From Pseudomonas mendocina (GTDB taxonomy: Bacteria > Pseudomonadota > Gammaproteobacteria > Pseudomonadales > Pseudomonadaceae): DNA of 64,000 nt. A program made the translations under genes and the position numbers. Shown here one piece after another: positions 48,930 through 56,917 of this stretch (the first letter of the stretch is position 1; each line of letters opens with the position of its first letter). Where the stretch lies: positions 3,038,001 to 3,102,000 of the forward strand of contig NZ_CP027657.1 of assembly GCF_003008615.1 (NCBI RefSeq), in the 5' to 3' direction. The notes below the pieces were generated by a model. The model did not search any database, was not told where the DNA came from, and saw nothing but the letters and a program-made list of their open reading frames with translations.

Positions 48930-49703
48930 ATGAATCGCTTCCCACTCCGTTCCCTGGCCGCGGCACTGGCTCTTGCCAGCGGTTCGCTGACTGCCGCGCC
49001 GTTGGATGATGCGCTGGATGAAAGCCAGCGCCTGGCTGCCGAGGCCAAGGCTTCCCAGGGCCGTATCGAGCAACTGGACGATGCCAGCCGTGAGATGCTC
49101 AACGAGTACCGTAACGCGCTCCAGCAGGCCGAAGCGCTGAAAGGTTATAACAGTCAATTGCGCGACTTGGTGGCCGCTCAGCGCGATGAGCTGGCCGGCT
49201 ACCAGAAGCAGCTCGATGGCATCGAGCGCACCCAGGAGGCAGTGAGCCCGCAGATGGTCAGAATGGTCGAGGTGCTTGGTCAGTTCATTGCCGCTGATCT
49301 GCCGTTCCTGCCTGAAGAGCGTGAGGATCGCCTGGCGCAGCTGCAGGATCTGTTGCCGCGCGCCGATGTCAGCCTGGCTGACAAGTACCGCCGCATCCTC
49401 GAGGCCTACCAGATCGAGAGCGACTACGGCCGTACCCTGGAAGCCTGGCGCGGTGAGCTGAATCAGGCCGATGGCGCCTCGCGTAGCGTGGAATTCCTGC
49501 GCCTGGGGCGCAGCATGCTCTATTACCAGACCCTGGACGGTCACGAGAGCGGCTGGTGGAACCCGCAGGCCCAGGCCTGGCAGACGCTCGAAGGTAGCGC
49601 ACGGCGTCCGTTAAGCCAGGCCATCGCCATCGCCCGTCAGCAACAGGCGCCTGCGCTTTTGAACCTGCCGATCAAGACGCTGGCCAAGGAGTCTGCACAA
49701 TGA
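48930..49703 (+). CDS. DUF3450 periplasmic coiled-coil protein, first gene of TonB cluster
   Basis: A 257-aa protein with a signal peptide (MNRFPLRSLAAALALASGSLTAA), a long heptad-rich helix (about residues 30-115) and a conserved C-terminal half with LEAWRGELNQ and the aromatic motif ESGWWNP. DUF3450 proteins are regularly encoded ahead of TtpC-ExbB-ExbD-TonB genes in marine gammaproteobacteria; function unknown. The ATG at 48930 begins the signal peptide. Its stop overlaps the next ATG by 4 bases. Confidence 0.85.
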   Translation: MNRFPLRSLAAALALASGSLTAAPLDDALDESQRLAAEAKASQGRIEQLDDASREMLNEYRNALQQAEALKGYNSQLRDLVAAQRDELAGYQKQLDGIERTQEAVSPQMVRMVEVLGQFIAADLPFLPEEREDRLAQLQDLLPRADVSLADKYRRILEAYQIESDYGRTLEAWRGELNQADGASRSVEFLRLGRSMLYYQTLDGHESGWWNPQAQAWQTLEGSARRPLSQAIAIARQQQAPALLNLPIKTLAKESAQ

Positions 49704-51049
49704 CTCGTCGTGTTATCGCCGCCCTGGTGCTCAGCCTGCTGCCCAACATGGCTGCTGTCGCTGAAACCCTCAGCCCCGATCAGCTGCTGCAACGTATCCG
49801 CAGTGAGCGGGCCGCCGAAGTCAGTGCCATGCAGACGCGCGAGCAGGCGTTTCTCGCCCAGCGCAGTGAGCAAGCCGAACTGCTGGCTGCCGCGCGTGCC
49901 TCTCTCGCCGAGCAGAAGGCCGAGGCCGAACGTCTGAAGGCCGATTTCGATCGCCAGGAAACCGAACTGGCCGAGCAGGAAAAGCTGCTGGCACAACGTG
50001 TCGGCCATCTCGGCGAGCTGTTCGGCGTGGTGCGCCAGAGTGCCGGCGACACCCTCAGCCAGTGGCAGGACAGCCTGCTCAATGCGCAATACCCCGAGCG
50101 CCTCAAGCAACTCAAGGCGTTGGCCGAGAGCCGCAGCCTGCCCTCGGCCGAAGACCTCGATGGCTACTGGATGCTGCTGCTCGAAGATCTGGCCGCCAGC
50201 GGTCGTGTCGAGCGCGTGTCGTTGCCGGTGGTCGCCGCCGACGGTCGTCGCAGTGAACAGCAGGTGCTGCGCGTCGGCGCTTTTGCCGTGTACGGCGAGG
50301 ATGCCTTCCTGCGTTACGACGCCGATGCCAGCGAACTGATCGCGCCGTCGCGCCAGCCTTCCGGCATGGGCCAGGTCAGGGATTACCTCGCCAGCAGCGC
50401 CGAGCTGGCGCCGCTGCCGGTCGACCCCAGCCGCGGCACCCTGCTGGCGCAGTTGCAGCAGCAGCCGAGCCTGTGGGATCGCCAGCAGCAGGGTGGCCTG
50501 GTCGGTTGGGTGATCGTTGTGCTGGGCGCCGTGGGCCTGCTGCTGGCGGGCTGGCGCATGTTCTACCTGAGCCGTGTGGCACGGGGAATCAAGGCGCAGA
50601 TGCATGACCTCGGCACGCCGCGCGACGACAACCCGTTGGGGCGGGTGATCGGTGTACTGGGGCCGAAGCCGCAGCTGTCCGATCTGGAAACCCTGGAGCT
50701 GAAGCTGGACGAGGCGATCCTGCTGGAAACCCCACCGCTGGAGAAAGGCCACGGCCTGATCAAGCTGATGGCCGCTGTCGCACCGTTGCTCGGCCTGCTG
50801 GGTACCGTGACCGGGATGATCATCACCTTCCAGGCCATTACCCAAGGTGGTGCCGGTGATTCGCGGCTGATGGCCGACGGTATCTCGCAGGCGCTGGTGA
50901 CCACCGTGCAGGGATTGGTCGTGGCCATCCCGATGCTGTTCCTGCACGCCTTGCTGAGCAGCCGCAGTAAGGGGCTGATCCAGCTTCTGGAGCAGCAGAG
51001 TGCCGGCCTCGTCGCCTTGCATCTGTCAGGGGCGCCGCGTCGTGACTGA
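49700..51049 (+). CDS. TtpC-like MotA/TolQ/ExbB proton channel protein with long periplasmic N-terminus
   Basis: A 449-aa protein with a signal peptide (residues 1-21), a periplasmic coiled coil (about residues 25-125), a globular part, a membrane helix (residues 268-288) and a MotA/TolQ/ExbB channel domain with APLLGLLGTVTGMIITF (361-377) and TTVQGLVVAIPMLFLHALLS (401-420). This architecture matches TtpC, the extra ExbB-like protein of the Vibrio TonB2 system. It overlaps its upstream and downstream neighbours, so it is part of one translationally coupled unit. Confidence 0.88.
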   Translation: MTRRVIAALVLSLLPNMAAVAETLSPDQLLQRIRSERAAEVSAMQTREQAFLAQRSEQAELLAAARASLAEQKAEAERLKADFDRQETELAEQEKLLAQRVGHLGELFGVVRQSAGDTLSQWQDSLLNAQYPERLKQLKALAESRSLPSAEDLDGYWMLLLEDLAASGRVERVSLPVVAADGRRSEQQVLRVGAFAVYGEDAFLRYDADASELIAPSRQPSGMGQVRDYLASSAELAPLPVDPSRGTLLAQLQQQPSLWDRQQQGGLVGWVIVVLGAVGLLLAGWRMFYLSRVARGIKAQMHDLGTPRDDNPLGRVIGVLGPKPQLSDLETLELKLDEAILLETPPLEKGHGLIKLMAAVAPLLGLLGTVTGMIITFQAITQGGAGDSRLMADGISQALVTTVQGLVVAIPMLFLHALLSSRSKGLIQLLEQQSAGLVALHLSGAPRRD

Positions 51050-51593
51050 TCTTTACGCATCCTGGTTGCGTGCAGTCGACAGTGCTTATGCATTGCTCGA
51101 CTTCATGACCACCGGTGGCGTGGTGATGTGGGCCCTGGCGATTCTCTGCGTACTGTTCTGGACGCTGATGTTCGAGCGCTTCTGGTTCCTGCGGCGGATC
51201 TTCCCGCGCTGGGTGCGCGAGCGTCGCGAAGCCTGGCAGCAGGTGCTCGGCGATGATGTGGTGGGCAGTTGGCAACGCGCAGTCCGCGACGCCTGGCTGG
51301 CGCAGGCGCGTCAGCAACTCGCCGCACCGCTGCGTCTGGGCAAGACCCTGGTCGCGCTGTGCCCGCTGTTCGGTCTGCTCGGCACCGTGACCGGCATGGT
51401 TGCGGTATTCGACGTGCTGGCCATGAGCGGCAATGGCGACCCGCGCGGCATGGCCGCCGGCGTATGGAAGGCGATCCTGCCGACCATGGCCGGCATGGTG
51501 CTGGCGATCACCGGATTGTTCAGCCTGGCGCGTCTCGAACGAGACTCGCGCCGGGCTCTGGAGCGGCTGGCCGACCAGCTGCGGCATGATTGA
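51042..51593 (+). CDS. exbB: ExbB-type proton channel subunit
   Basis: A 183-aa inner-membrane protein with three membrane helices (about residues 24-45, 99-122 and 145-165). The conserved LCPLFGLLGTVTGM block contains the channel threonine. It would form the ExbB pentamer that uses the proton gradient to energise TonB. The GTG at 51042 (VTDLYASWLRAV) overlaps the end of the upstream gene by 8 bases. An ATG at 51000 in the same frame would lie deeper inside that gene and is less likely. Confidence 0.9.
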   Translation: MTDLYASWLRAVDSAYALLDFMTTGGVVMWALAILCVLFWTLMFERFWFLRRIFPRWVRERREAWQQVLGDDVVGSWQRAVRDAWLAQARQQLAAPLRLGKTLVALCPLFGLLGTVTGMVAVFDVLAMSGNGDPRGMAAGVWKAILPTMAGMVLAITGLFSLARLERDSRRALERLADQLRHD

Positions 51594-51604
51594 GAGTCTT
51601 TGAA

Positions 51605-52015
51605 ATGAGAATGCGCCGTCATCACCAGCCCGAAGACGACACCGGCATCGACCTTACGCCGATGCTCGATGTGGTCTTCATCATGCTGATCTTCTTCATC
51701 GTCACCAGCTCCTTCATCAAGGAGGCCGGTGTCGAAGTGCAACGCCCGCAGGCGGAAACCGCCAGTCCGCAGGACAAGGGCAACATCCTTATCGCTGTCA
51801 CCGCCGATGGCCAGGTGTGGCTGGACAAGAAACCGGTGGACGTGCGCAGTGTGCGCGCTCATGTCGAACGCATGCGCGTGGAGCAACCGGAGGGTGCGGT
51901 AGTGGTGCAGGCCGACCAGGATGCACGCACCGGTCTGGTGGTGCAGGTGATGGATCAGGCGCGCCTTGCCGGGGTGCGTGATGTGGCACTGGCTGCCACC
52001 AGCGGAGCCAACTGA
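51605..52015 (+). CDS. exbD: ExbD biopolymer transport protein
   Basis: A 136-aa protein with one N-terminal membrane helix carrying the essential aspartate (Asp22, in TPMLDVVFIMLIFFIVTSSF), and a periplasmic domain with VQADQDARTGLVVQVMDQARLAG. It partners ExbB in proton-driven force transfer. The ATG at 51605 is preferred over an in-frame TTG at 51590. It overlaps tonB by one base. Confidence 0.93.
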   Translation: MRMRRHHQPEDDTGIDLTPMLDVVFIMLIFFIVTSSFIKEAGVEVQRPQAETASPQDKGNILIAVTADGQVWLDKKPVDVRSVRAHVERMRVEQPEGAVVVQADQDARTGLVVQVMDQARLAGVRDVALAATSGAN

Positions 52016-52698
52016 TGCGTCTGACGCTGTCCTTCATTGGTGCCTGCCTGATGGCATTGGGGTTGTTCGCCCTGATGCTGTACATGGTCACGCCACCACG
52101 TTCGACGCTCGATCAGGAGCCGGTCAGCGTGGCCAGCTTCGTGCGCATGGATGGCAATGCCAGCGAGACCGCCAGTCGCAATCGTCAGCAGGCGCCGCAG
52201 TCACCGCAACCGCAGACGCCGCAAACCCCGACGCCGCCCACGCCGATGGCGGCAACGCCCAATGCGCAGTTGCCTGCGCTGGATATCCAGTTGCCAAGCC
52301 TGGCCAGCGGTATTGCCGTCAATGCCGCGCCTGCACCCAGCCTGGCGGGTCTTGCACCGGGCGCGGCAGCGCCGAGTGCGCCGAGCGAGGCCGCCGAGTC
52401 GGGCGGGCAGATGGGGGGCATGGAGAGCGAAGTGATGCCGCTCAACGACGTGCGCCCGGAGTATCCGCGGCATGCCCTGCAGCGTGGGATCGAGGGTTTC
52501 GTCAAGCTGGCGTTCACCATCAACCGCTCTGGCAATGTGGAAAATATCCGTGTGCTGGAAGCCAACCCGCGCAACGTGTTCGAGCGCGAGGCGCGTCGTG
52601 CGGCCGCCCGCTGGCATTTTGCACCGCGCACCGAGGGCGGCCTGGCGGTCGATCGCGAGGCGGTGAAAACTCTCTACTTCCGTCTGGAAAGGGGCTGA
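52015..52698 (+). CDS. tonB: TonB-family energy transducer
   Basis: A 227-aa protein with an N-terminal membrane anchor (residues 5-25), a short Pro/Gln/Thr-rich linker (about residues 55-80) and a C-terminal TonB domain with RPEYPRHALQRGIEGFVKL and FEREARRAAARWHF. It would carry force from ExbBD to outer-membrane receptors. The anchor lacks the histidine that is essential in the E. coli TonB helix, as expected if it belongs to a TtpC-dependent system. No TonB-dependent receptor gene is in the window. Confidence 0.9.
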   Translation: MRLTLSFIGACLMALGLFALMLYMVTPPRSTLDQEPVSVASFVRMDGNASETASRNRQQAPQSPQPQTPQTPTPPTPMAATPNAQLPALDIQLPSLASGIAVNAAPAPSLAGLAPGAAAPSAPSEAAESGGQMGGMESEVMPLNDVRPEYPRHALQRGIEGFVKLAFTINRSGNVENIRVLEANPRNVFEREARRAAARWHFAPRTEGGLAVDREAVKTLYFRLERG

Positions 52699-52700
52699 CC

Positions 52701-53798
52701 ATGTATCGCTGGTTATTACTCGTGATGCTCGGTACGGCGGCTGCGCCTGGGATGGCCCAGCAGACCATCGACCCGGCCGTGTTTCGTGCCCTGAATGCTG
52801 CGCAGAGCGCGCAGCAGCAGGGTGACTACGCCGCTGCGCGCAAGGCGCTGGAGGGCGCCGCCGCACAGAGCGGCAGTCTCGAGGAGGCGCTGATCTGGCG
52901 TAGCCAGGCTTATGTGGCCTGGTCGGCCGGTCACAATGCGCAGGCCATCGACTGGCTGGACAAGGCCGTGCGCAGCGGCAAGCTGGATGAGGACATGCTC
53001 GCTGGCGAACGACTCAACCTGGCCAAGCTCAACCTCGGTGAGCGTCGTTACGCCAGGGTGATCGAACTGCTGGCACCGAATCAGGGGCAGGCGTCCGAAG
53101 AAGTGTTGCAGATGCTGGTGCAGGCCTACCAGGGCATGAACCAGCCAGCCAAGGCGCTGCCGCTGGCCGAGCGTTACCTGCTGGCCAACCCGGATGCCGC
53201 GGATATCTGGCTGCAATTTCTGGTGGGTACCAATGCCGACCTCAAACGCTATGCCCAGGCCGAGCGCTGGCAGCGTCAGCTACTGGCGCGCAGACCGGAC
53301 GATACCAAGGGCTGGCGCCAACTGGCCGCTCTGCAGCAGATGGCCGGCAGCAACGACAAGGCCCTTGCTACCTTGCGTGCGGCACACGCCAAGGGACTGC
53401 GTTTCAGCGAGTCGGAGCTGGATAACCTGGTGCTGCTGGCTGGCGCTGCCGAACAGCCATGGCAGGGCGCCAAGCTGCTCGCTGGCTTGATCGACAATGG
53501 TCTGCTGAGCAGCACCCCGGTACGTCAGGAACGCCTGGGGCTGTTCTGGTGGCAGGCGCGTGATCGGGCGGCCGCGGTACGGGTGTTGCGTCCACTGGCC
53601 GAGCGCAGTGGCAGCGGCAAGCACTGGCTGTACGTGGCCCAGCTGGAATTGGAACAGGCGCGCTGGCAAGCAGGGCTGGATGCTCTGGTTCGGGCCGAGC
53701 GCGTTGGTGCGGATCGTTCCAAGGTGCGCTCGTGGCGGCAATGGGCGGAGAGCGAGTTGCGTTTCGAGCGGGAGAAGCGTGTCGCCAGTCGCAATTGA
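52701..53798 (+). CDS. Periplasmic TPR protein, last gene of TonB cluster
   Basis: A 365-aa protein with a signal peptide (MYRWLLLVMLGTAAAPGMAQ) and repeated helical TPR-like units across its length (for example AQSAQQQGDYAAARKALEGA and QMLVQAYQGMNQPAKALPLA). TPR proteins recur at this position beside TtpC-TonB2 gene sets. A role in assembling or tuning the complex is inferred. It starts 2 bases after the tonB stop; a repeat pair and a terminator follow. Confidence 0.85.
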   Translation: MYRWLLLVMLGTAAAPGMAQQTIDPAVFRALNAAQSAQQQGDYAAARKALEGAAAQSGSLEEALIWRSQAYVAWSAGHNAQAIDWLDKAVRSGKLDEDMLAGERLNLAKLNLGERRYARVIELLAPNQGQASEEVLQMLVQAYQGMNQPAKALPLAERYLLANPDAADIWLQFLVGTNADLKRYAQAERWQRQLLARRPDDTKGWRQLAALQQMAGSNDKALATLRAAHAKGLRFSESELDNLVLLAGAAEQPWQGAKLLAGLIDNGLLSSTPVRQERLGLFWWQARDRAAAVRVLRPLAERSGSGKHWLYVAQLELEQARWQAGLDALVRAERVGADRSKVRSWRQWAESELRFEREKRVASRN

Positions 53799-53808
53799 GT
53801 TGTTCGTC

Positions 53809-53863
53809 GGTGCGCGCGGCGCACCCTACACCGCCTCGCCCCGTAGGGTGCGCCGTGCGCACC
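53809..53863. repeat. Inverted pair of GTAGGGTGCGCC repeats
   Basis: Two 21-base arms (53809-53829 and 53843-53863) are inverted copies with one mismatch, separated by 13 bases. Folded, they make a very strong hairpin 10 bases after the TPR gene. The same unit occurs singly or in pairs elsewhere in the window. Confidence 0.85.
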
Positions 53864-53867
53864 AAGT

Positions 53868-53897
53868 AAAAAGCCAGACCTAAGGGTCTGGCTTTTT
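53868..53897. terminator. Terminator after the TonB cluster
   Basis: AAAAAGCCAGACC-taag-GGTCTGGCTTTTT is a perfect 13-bp stem with A and T ends, separating the TonB cluster from the convergent zinc operon. Confidence 0.95.
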
Positions 53898-53927
53898 CAT
53901 GGGCGGTGTACCGGTCGGTGTGGAGTT

Positions 53928-53966
53928 AGCCGCGAAGCTTTTCGCGGCTGAAGCCGCTCCTACGGG
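53928..53966. repeat. Pseudomonas REP element
   Basis: AGCCGCGAA-gctt-TTCGCGGCT followed by GAAGCCGCTCCTACGGG matches the common Pseudomonas REP sequence, which is found between genes, often after terminators. Confidence 0.85.
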
Positions 53967-53980
53967 TGTTTCGGTTGGGC

Positions 53981-54502
53981 TCAGCTATTGGGCATTTCGT
54001 AGGCGTAGATCTTGTTTGCTTCCATCTGGTAGCCGACTTCTGCCAGCTCGCTGCTGACATGTTCGACCTTCAGTGGCCCTTCGATCCAGAACGGCTGGTA
54101 CAGCGCATCGAGCAGCACGCCCAGCTCGCTGGTGACGTGGACGATCTGATTCGACGGCGGCGGTGGTACGTGGATGCAGGCGCCGAAGTAGGGCACCAGG
54201 AGAAATTCGATCACCCGGCCTTCTTCGGTCACGTCCAGCGGCACGATATAGCCGGGTAGCTTGACCTGCTGGCCGTCCAGTTCCTTGACCACGGGCGCGG
54301 CCGGCGATTGTTGCATGGCCGCCGGGCCGGACTCGGCCAGTGCGTCGGCCAATTGCGACAGGTCATGGATCGGCGCCGCATCCATCTGCTGGGGCGGGGC
54401 GTCGGCCGGTACCAGTTCGGACCAGTTGAGTTCGCGCACATCGGCGGCGGCCAGCGGCAATGCCAGGGTCAGCAACAGGGTGGCGAGCAGGGGGCGGGAC
54501 AT
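53981..54502 (-). CDS. DUF3299 periplasmic protein of zinc operon
   Basis: A 173-aa protein with a signal peptide (MSRPLLATLLLTLALPLAAA) and the DUF3299 core GYIVPLDVTEEGRVIEFLLVPYFGACIHVPPPPSNQ, which includes a cysteine and a histidine that could bind metal. It is the fourth gene of a minus-strand set after DUF2796, an ABC ATPase and a permease; in P. aeruginosa the corresponding PA4063-PA4066 set is zinc-responsive. Precise role unknown. Confidence 0.85.
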   Translation of the reverse strand: MSRPLLATLLLTLALPLAAADVRELNWSELVPADAPPQQMDAAPIHDLSQLADALAESGPAAMQQSPAAPVVKELDGQQVKLPGYIVPLDVTEEGRVIEFLLVPYFGACIHVPPPPSNQIVHVTSELGVLLDALYQPFWIEGPLKVEHVSSELAEVGYQMEANKIYAYEMPNS

Positions 54503-54561
54503 GGGAAACCTCTTGGCGAAAACGCCGGTCGAGTGTAACAGGCGCTCTTGCCGGAATGCTC

Positions 54562-54588
54562 GGGTAGGGCGCACGGCGCACCCTACCC
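54562..54588. repeat. GTAGGGTGCGCC-type palindrome
   Basis: GGGTAGGGCGCACGGCGCAC followed by CCTACCC, a short palindromic member of the dispersed repeat family, in the gap between the permease stop and the DUF3299 start. It could shape mRNA stability within the operon. Confidence 0.65.
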
Positions 54589-54596
54589 GAACTCGT

Positions 54597-56003
54597 TCAC
54601 AGCCGGATCGACAAACCGTCTGCCAGTGACTGACGGTAGGCCCGCCAGGCCGGCACGCTGCCCATCAGCAGGGCAGCCCCGAGGATGGCGCCGAGCAGTT
54701 TCCATTCGTAGCTCGACGGTGCATTCAGCGCCAGGTACAGGCCGTAATTGGCCTGGACGAAGCCCTGGCTGCCGGCGATGCCTGCGTAGAGCAATACCAG
54801 CCCCAGTGCCACGCCAGCCAGTGCCAGGGTGAACGCCTCCAGCACCAGCAGACTGGCGATATGCCAGGGCCGCGCGCCTACCGAGCGGAGGATGGCCATC
54901 TCACGGCGGCGTTCGTTGAGGCTGGTGAGGATGGCCGTGAGCATGCCGATCAGGCCGGTCAGTACGACGAACAGCGAGACCACGAACAGCGCCTGCTCGG
55001 CGGTGCCCATCAGGCTCCACAGCTCCTGTAGGGCCACACCGGGGAGGATCGCCAGCAACGGTTCGCCGCGGAACTCGTTGATCTCGCGTTGCAGGCTGAA
55101 GGTGGCGATCTTGCTGTTCAGGCCAAGCATGAAGGCGGTGATCTGCTTGGGTTGCAGCGCCTGCCCACAAGCTGCTGCGCTTGACGCTGCTGCGTTGAAA
55201 GCCGGCTCGGAATGCTCATTGAGACTCGACTCAACTGCGCTTCCTTGCCCGCTTTCGCCTTGCCCCGCCTGCGCTCGCGACGCTTGTGAACAGGCACTGG
55301 CCCATTCGCGAACCTGCTCAGCGCTGACCTGCGCCGCGCCGCGTGCCGGCATGCCGTTCTGCCAGTCGATATGCAGCGCCTCCATGCCCGCCAGGGAGAT
55401 GTGTAGCGTGCGATCCACCGGTGTGCCGGTGCGTTCGAGGATGCCGACCACGGTGAAGGGCTTGTCGTCGTGCTTGACCAGGCTGATGGTGGCGACGCCG
55501 TGGGCCAGGACGATCTTCTCGCCCAGGCCATAGCCCAGTGCCTGTGCAACCTCTGCGCCGAGCACCACTTCGAAGGGATCGTCGGCGAAGGCGCGGCCCT
55601 GCGCCAGCTTCAGTGCCTGGCTGCGCGCATAGCGGTAATGCTCGAAATAGGCGGTACTGGTGCCCATCACCCGGTAGCCGCGGTGCGAGTCGCCGAGGGA
55701 AATGGGGATGGCCCACTTCACCTGACGGTGTTCGGCGAAGTGCTCGAAGCTATCCCAGCGGATGTTGTTGGTGGCATTGCCGATACGAAACACCGAATAC
55801 AGCAGCAGGTTCACGCTGCCCGAGCGGGCGCCGACGATCAGGTCGGTGCCGCTGATGGTGTTGGCGAAGCTGGCGCGGGCTTCGGTGCGTACGCGCTCGA
55901 CGGCCAGCAACAGGCACACCGACAGGGCGATGGCGAACACCGTGAGCAGGGCGGTGAAACGGCGGTTGGCCAGGCTGGCCAGGGCGATGCGGATCAGATG
56001 CAT
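54597..56003 (-). CDS. MacB/FtsX-like ABC transporter permease
   Basis: A 468-aa permease with an N-terminal membrane helix (about residues 14-36), a large periplasmic domain, and three C-terminal helices (about 320-440), the MacB/LolC topology. It forms an operon with the ATPase one base upstream. It has an unusual insertion of about 45 residues (235-281; Ala/Gln/Gly/Ser-rich, starting near ACSQASRAQAGQG) between the periplasmic domain and ITAFMLGLNSK. The start at 56003 excludes an upstream segment that lies inside the ATPase gene. Substrate is probably a zinc-related ligand, from context. Confidence 0.87.
   Translation of the reverse strand: MHLIRIALASLANRRFTALLTVFAIALSVCLLLAVERVRTEARASFANTISGTDLIVGARSGSVNLLLYSVFRIGNATNNIRWDSFEHFAEHRQVKWAIPISLGDSHRGYRVMGTSTAYFEHYRYARSQALKLAQGRAFADDPFEVVLGAEVAQALGYGLGEKIVLAHGVATISLVKHDDKPFTVVGILERTGTPVDRTLHISLAGMEALHIDWQNGMPARGAAQVSAEQVREWASACSQASRAQAGQGESGQGSAVESSLNEHSEPAFNAAASSAAACGQALQPKQITAFMLGLNSKIATFSLQREINEFRGEPLLAILPGVALQELWSLMGTAEQALFVVSLFVVLTGLIGMLTAILTSLNERRREMAILRSVGARPWHIASLLVLEAFTLALAGVALGLVLLYAGIAGSQGFVQANYGLYLALNAPSSYEWKLLGAILGAALLMGSVPAWRAYRQSLADGLSIRL
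55161..55301. repeat. In-frame repeat-like insertion in the ABC permease gene
   Basis: About 140 bases encode a hydrophilic, low-complexity segment (SACSQASRAQAGQGESGQG and following) that has no place in the MacB fold. The DNA, read on the + strand, has the look of dispersed Pseudomonas intergenic repeats ending GCTTGTGAACAGGCAC. It keeps the reading frame open. Confidence 0.4.
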
Positions 56004-56004
56004 C

Positions 56005-56712
56005 TCAGGCCTCCTGTGGGCGCGTGGCGCGGTTGAGTTCGGCCAGCGACAGGTTGCGGTCGAACAGCGGAGCCAGACTCTGATCGTGGCTGACGAACAG
56101 CAGGCTGGCACCAGCGGCGCGGCATTCGGCGAAGAGCAATTGCAGGAAGGCCTCGCGGGCGTCGAAGTCCAGCGCCGAAGTGGGCTCGTCGGCGATCACC
56201 AGCTCCGGCTGACCGATCAGTGCACGCGCGGCGGCGACGCGTTGTTGCTGGCCGATCGACAGTTCATCGGCACGGCGGCCGAGCAGTTCGGCGCGCAGGC
56301 CCAGGTGGTCGAGCAGCGCGGCGGCCGCGGCGTCGATGCTGCCATGGCGCTGGCGTGCACGTTCGGCGCGCGAACGGGAGAAACGGCACGGCAGCTCGAC
56401 GTTCTCGCGCACGGAAAGGAATGGCAGCAGATTGAACTGCTGGAAGATGTAGCCCGTGTGGTCGACGCGAAAGCGGTCGCGTGCACCAGCCGAGAGCTTG
56501 CCGAGGTCTTCGCCAAGCAGGCGGATATGGCCGCGTTGGGCTTTCTGCACGCCACCAAGCAGGCCGAGCAGGGTGGTCTTGCCGCTGCCGCTGGGGCCCT
56601 TGAGAAACAGAGTCTCCCCGCGCGCCAGGGTGAAATGGGGGATATCCAGCAACTGCGCCTGGCCAGGCCAGGCGAAGCCGAGATCGGCGAGTTCGATCAG
56701 AGGTTGGGTCAT
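56005..56712 (-). CDS. ABC transporter ATP-binding protein
   Basis: A 235-aa ATPase of the LolD/MacB type. Walker A is GPSGSGKTTLL near residue 39, the signature is LSIGQQQRVAAARAL and Walker B is LVIADEPTSALD. It begins MTQPLIELADLGFAW at 56712 and its stop is one base from the start of the permease. It would power a mechanotransmission complex rather than a simple importer. Confidence 0.93.
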   Translation of the reverse strand: MTQPLIELADLGFAWPGQAQLLDIPHFTLARGETLFLKGPSGSGKTTLLGLLGGVQKAQRGHIRLLGEDLGKLSAGARDRFRVDHTGYIFQQFNLLPFLSVRENVELPCRFSRSRAERARQRHGSIDAAAAALLDHLGLRAELLGRRADELSIGQQQRVAAARALIGQPELVIADEPTSALDFDAREAFLQLLFAECRAAGASLLFVSHDQSLAPLFDRNLSLAELNRATRPQEA

Positions 56713-56820
56713 GGTTTCTTCGAATCGTCGTTCATGAAAAGCCGAGCATGGTGGCCTGATTGTCTGAGCCGAGCTCGCAGATGGCATTCATGCCTCCGGA
56801 GCAGGCGTTGCAGGAGGCGC

Positions 56821-56848
56821 TTTAGCGGCGAGCTCTTTCGCGGCTAAA
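56821..56848. repeat. REP-like palindrome
   Basis: TTTAGCGGCGA-gctct-TTCGCGGCTAAA is an imperfect palindrome related to the REP element at 53928, in the 205-base gap between the DUF2796 gene and the ABC ATPase. Confidence 0.6.
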
Positions 56849-56884
56849 GCGGGTCGCCACCTGGCCCTCCCACAACGTTGGTGT

Positions 56885-56914
56885 GGTGGATGCAAGAGCG
56901 TCATCCACCCTACG
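56885..56914. repeat. GGTGGATG inverted repeat
   Basis: GGTGGATG-caagagcgt-CATCCACC followed by CTACG is an 8-bp inverted repeat of a type common between Pseudomonas genes. It lies a few bases after the DUF2796 stop codon and may act as a partial terminator. Confidence 0.55.
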
Positions 56915-56917
56915 GCA

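Noticed and set aside
51966-53798. A 610-codon frame starting upstream of the TPR gene
   Set aside because: Its first 245 codons run out of frame through exbD and tonB and make no recognisable protein. The real gene starts at 52701 with a signal peptide.
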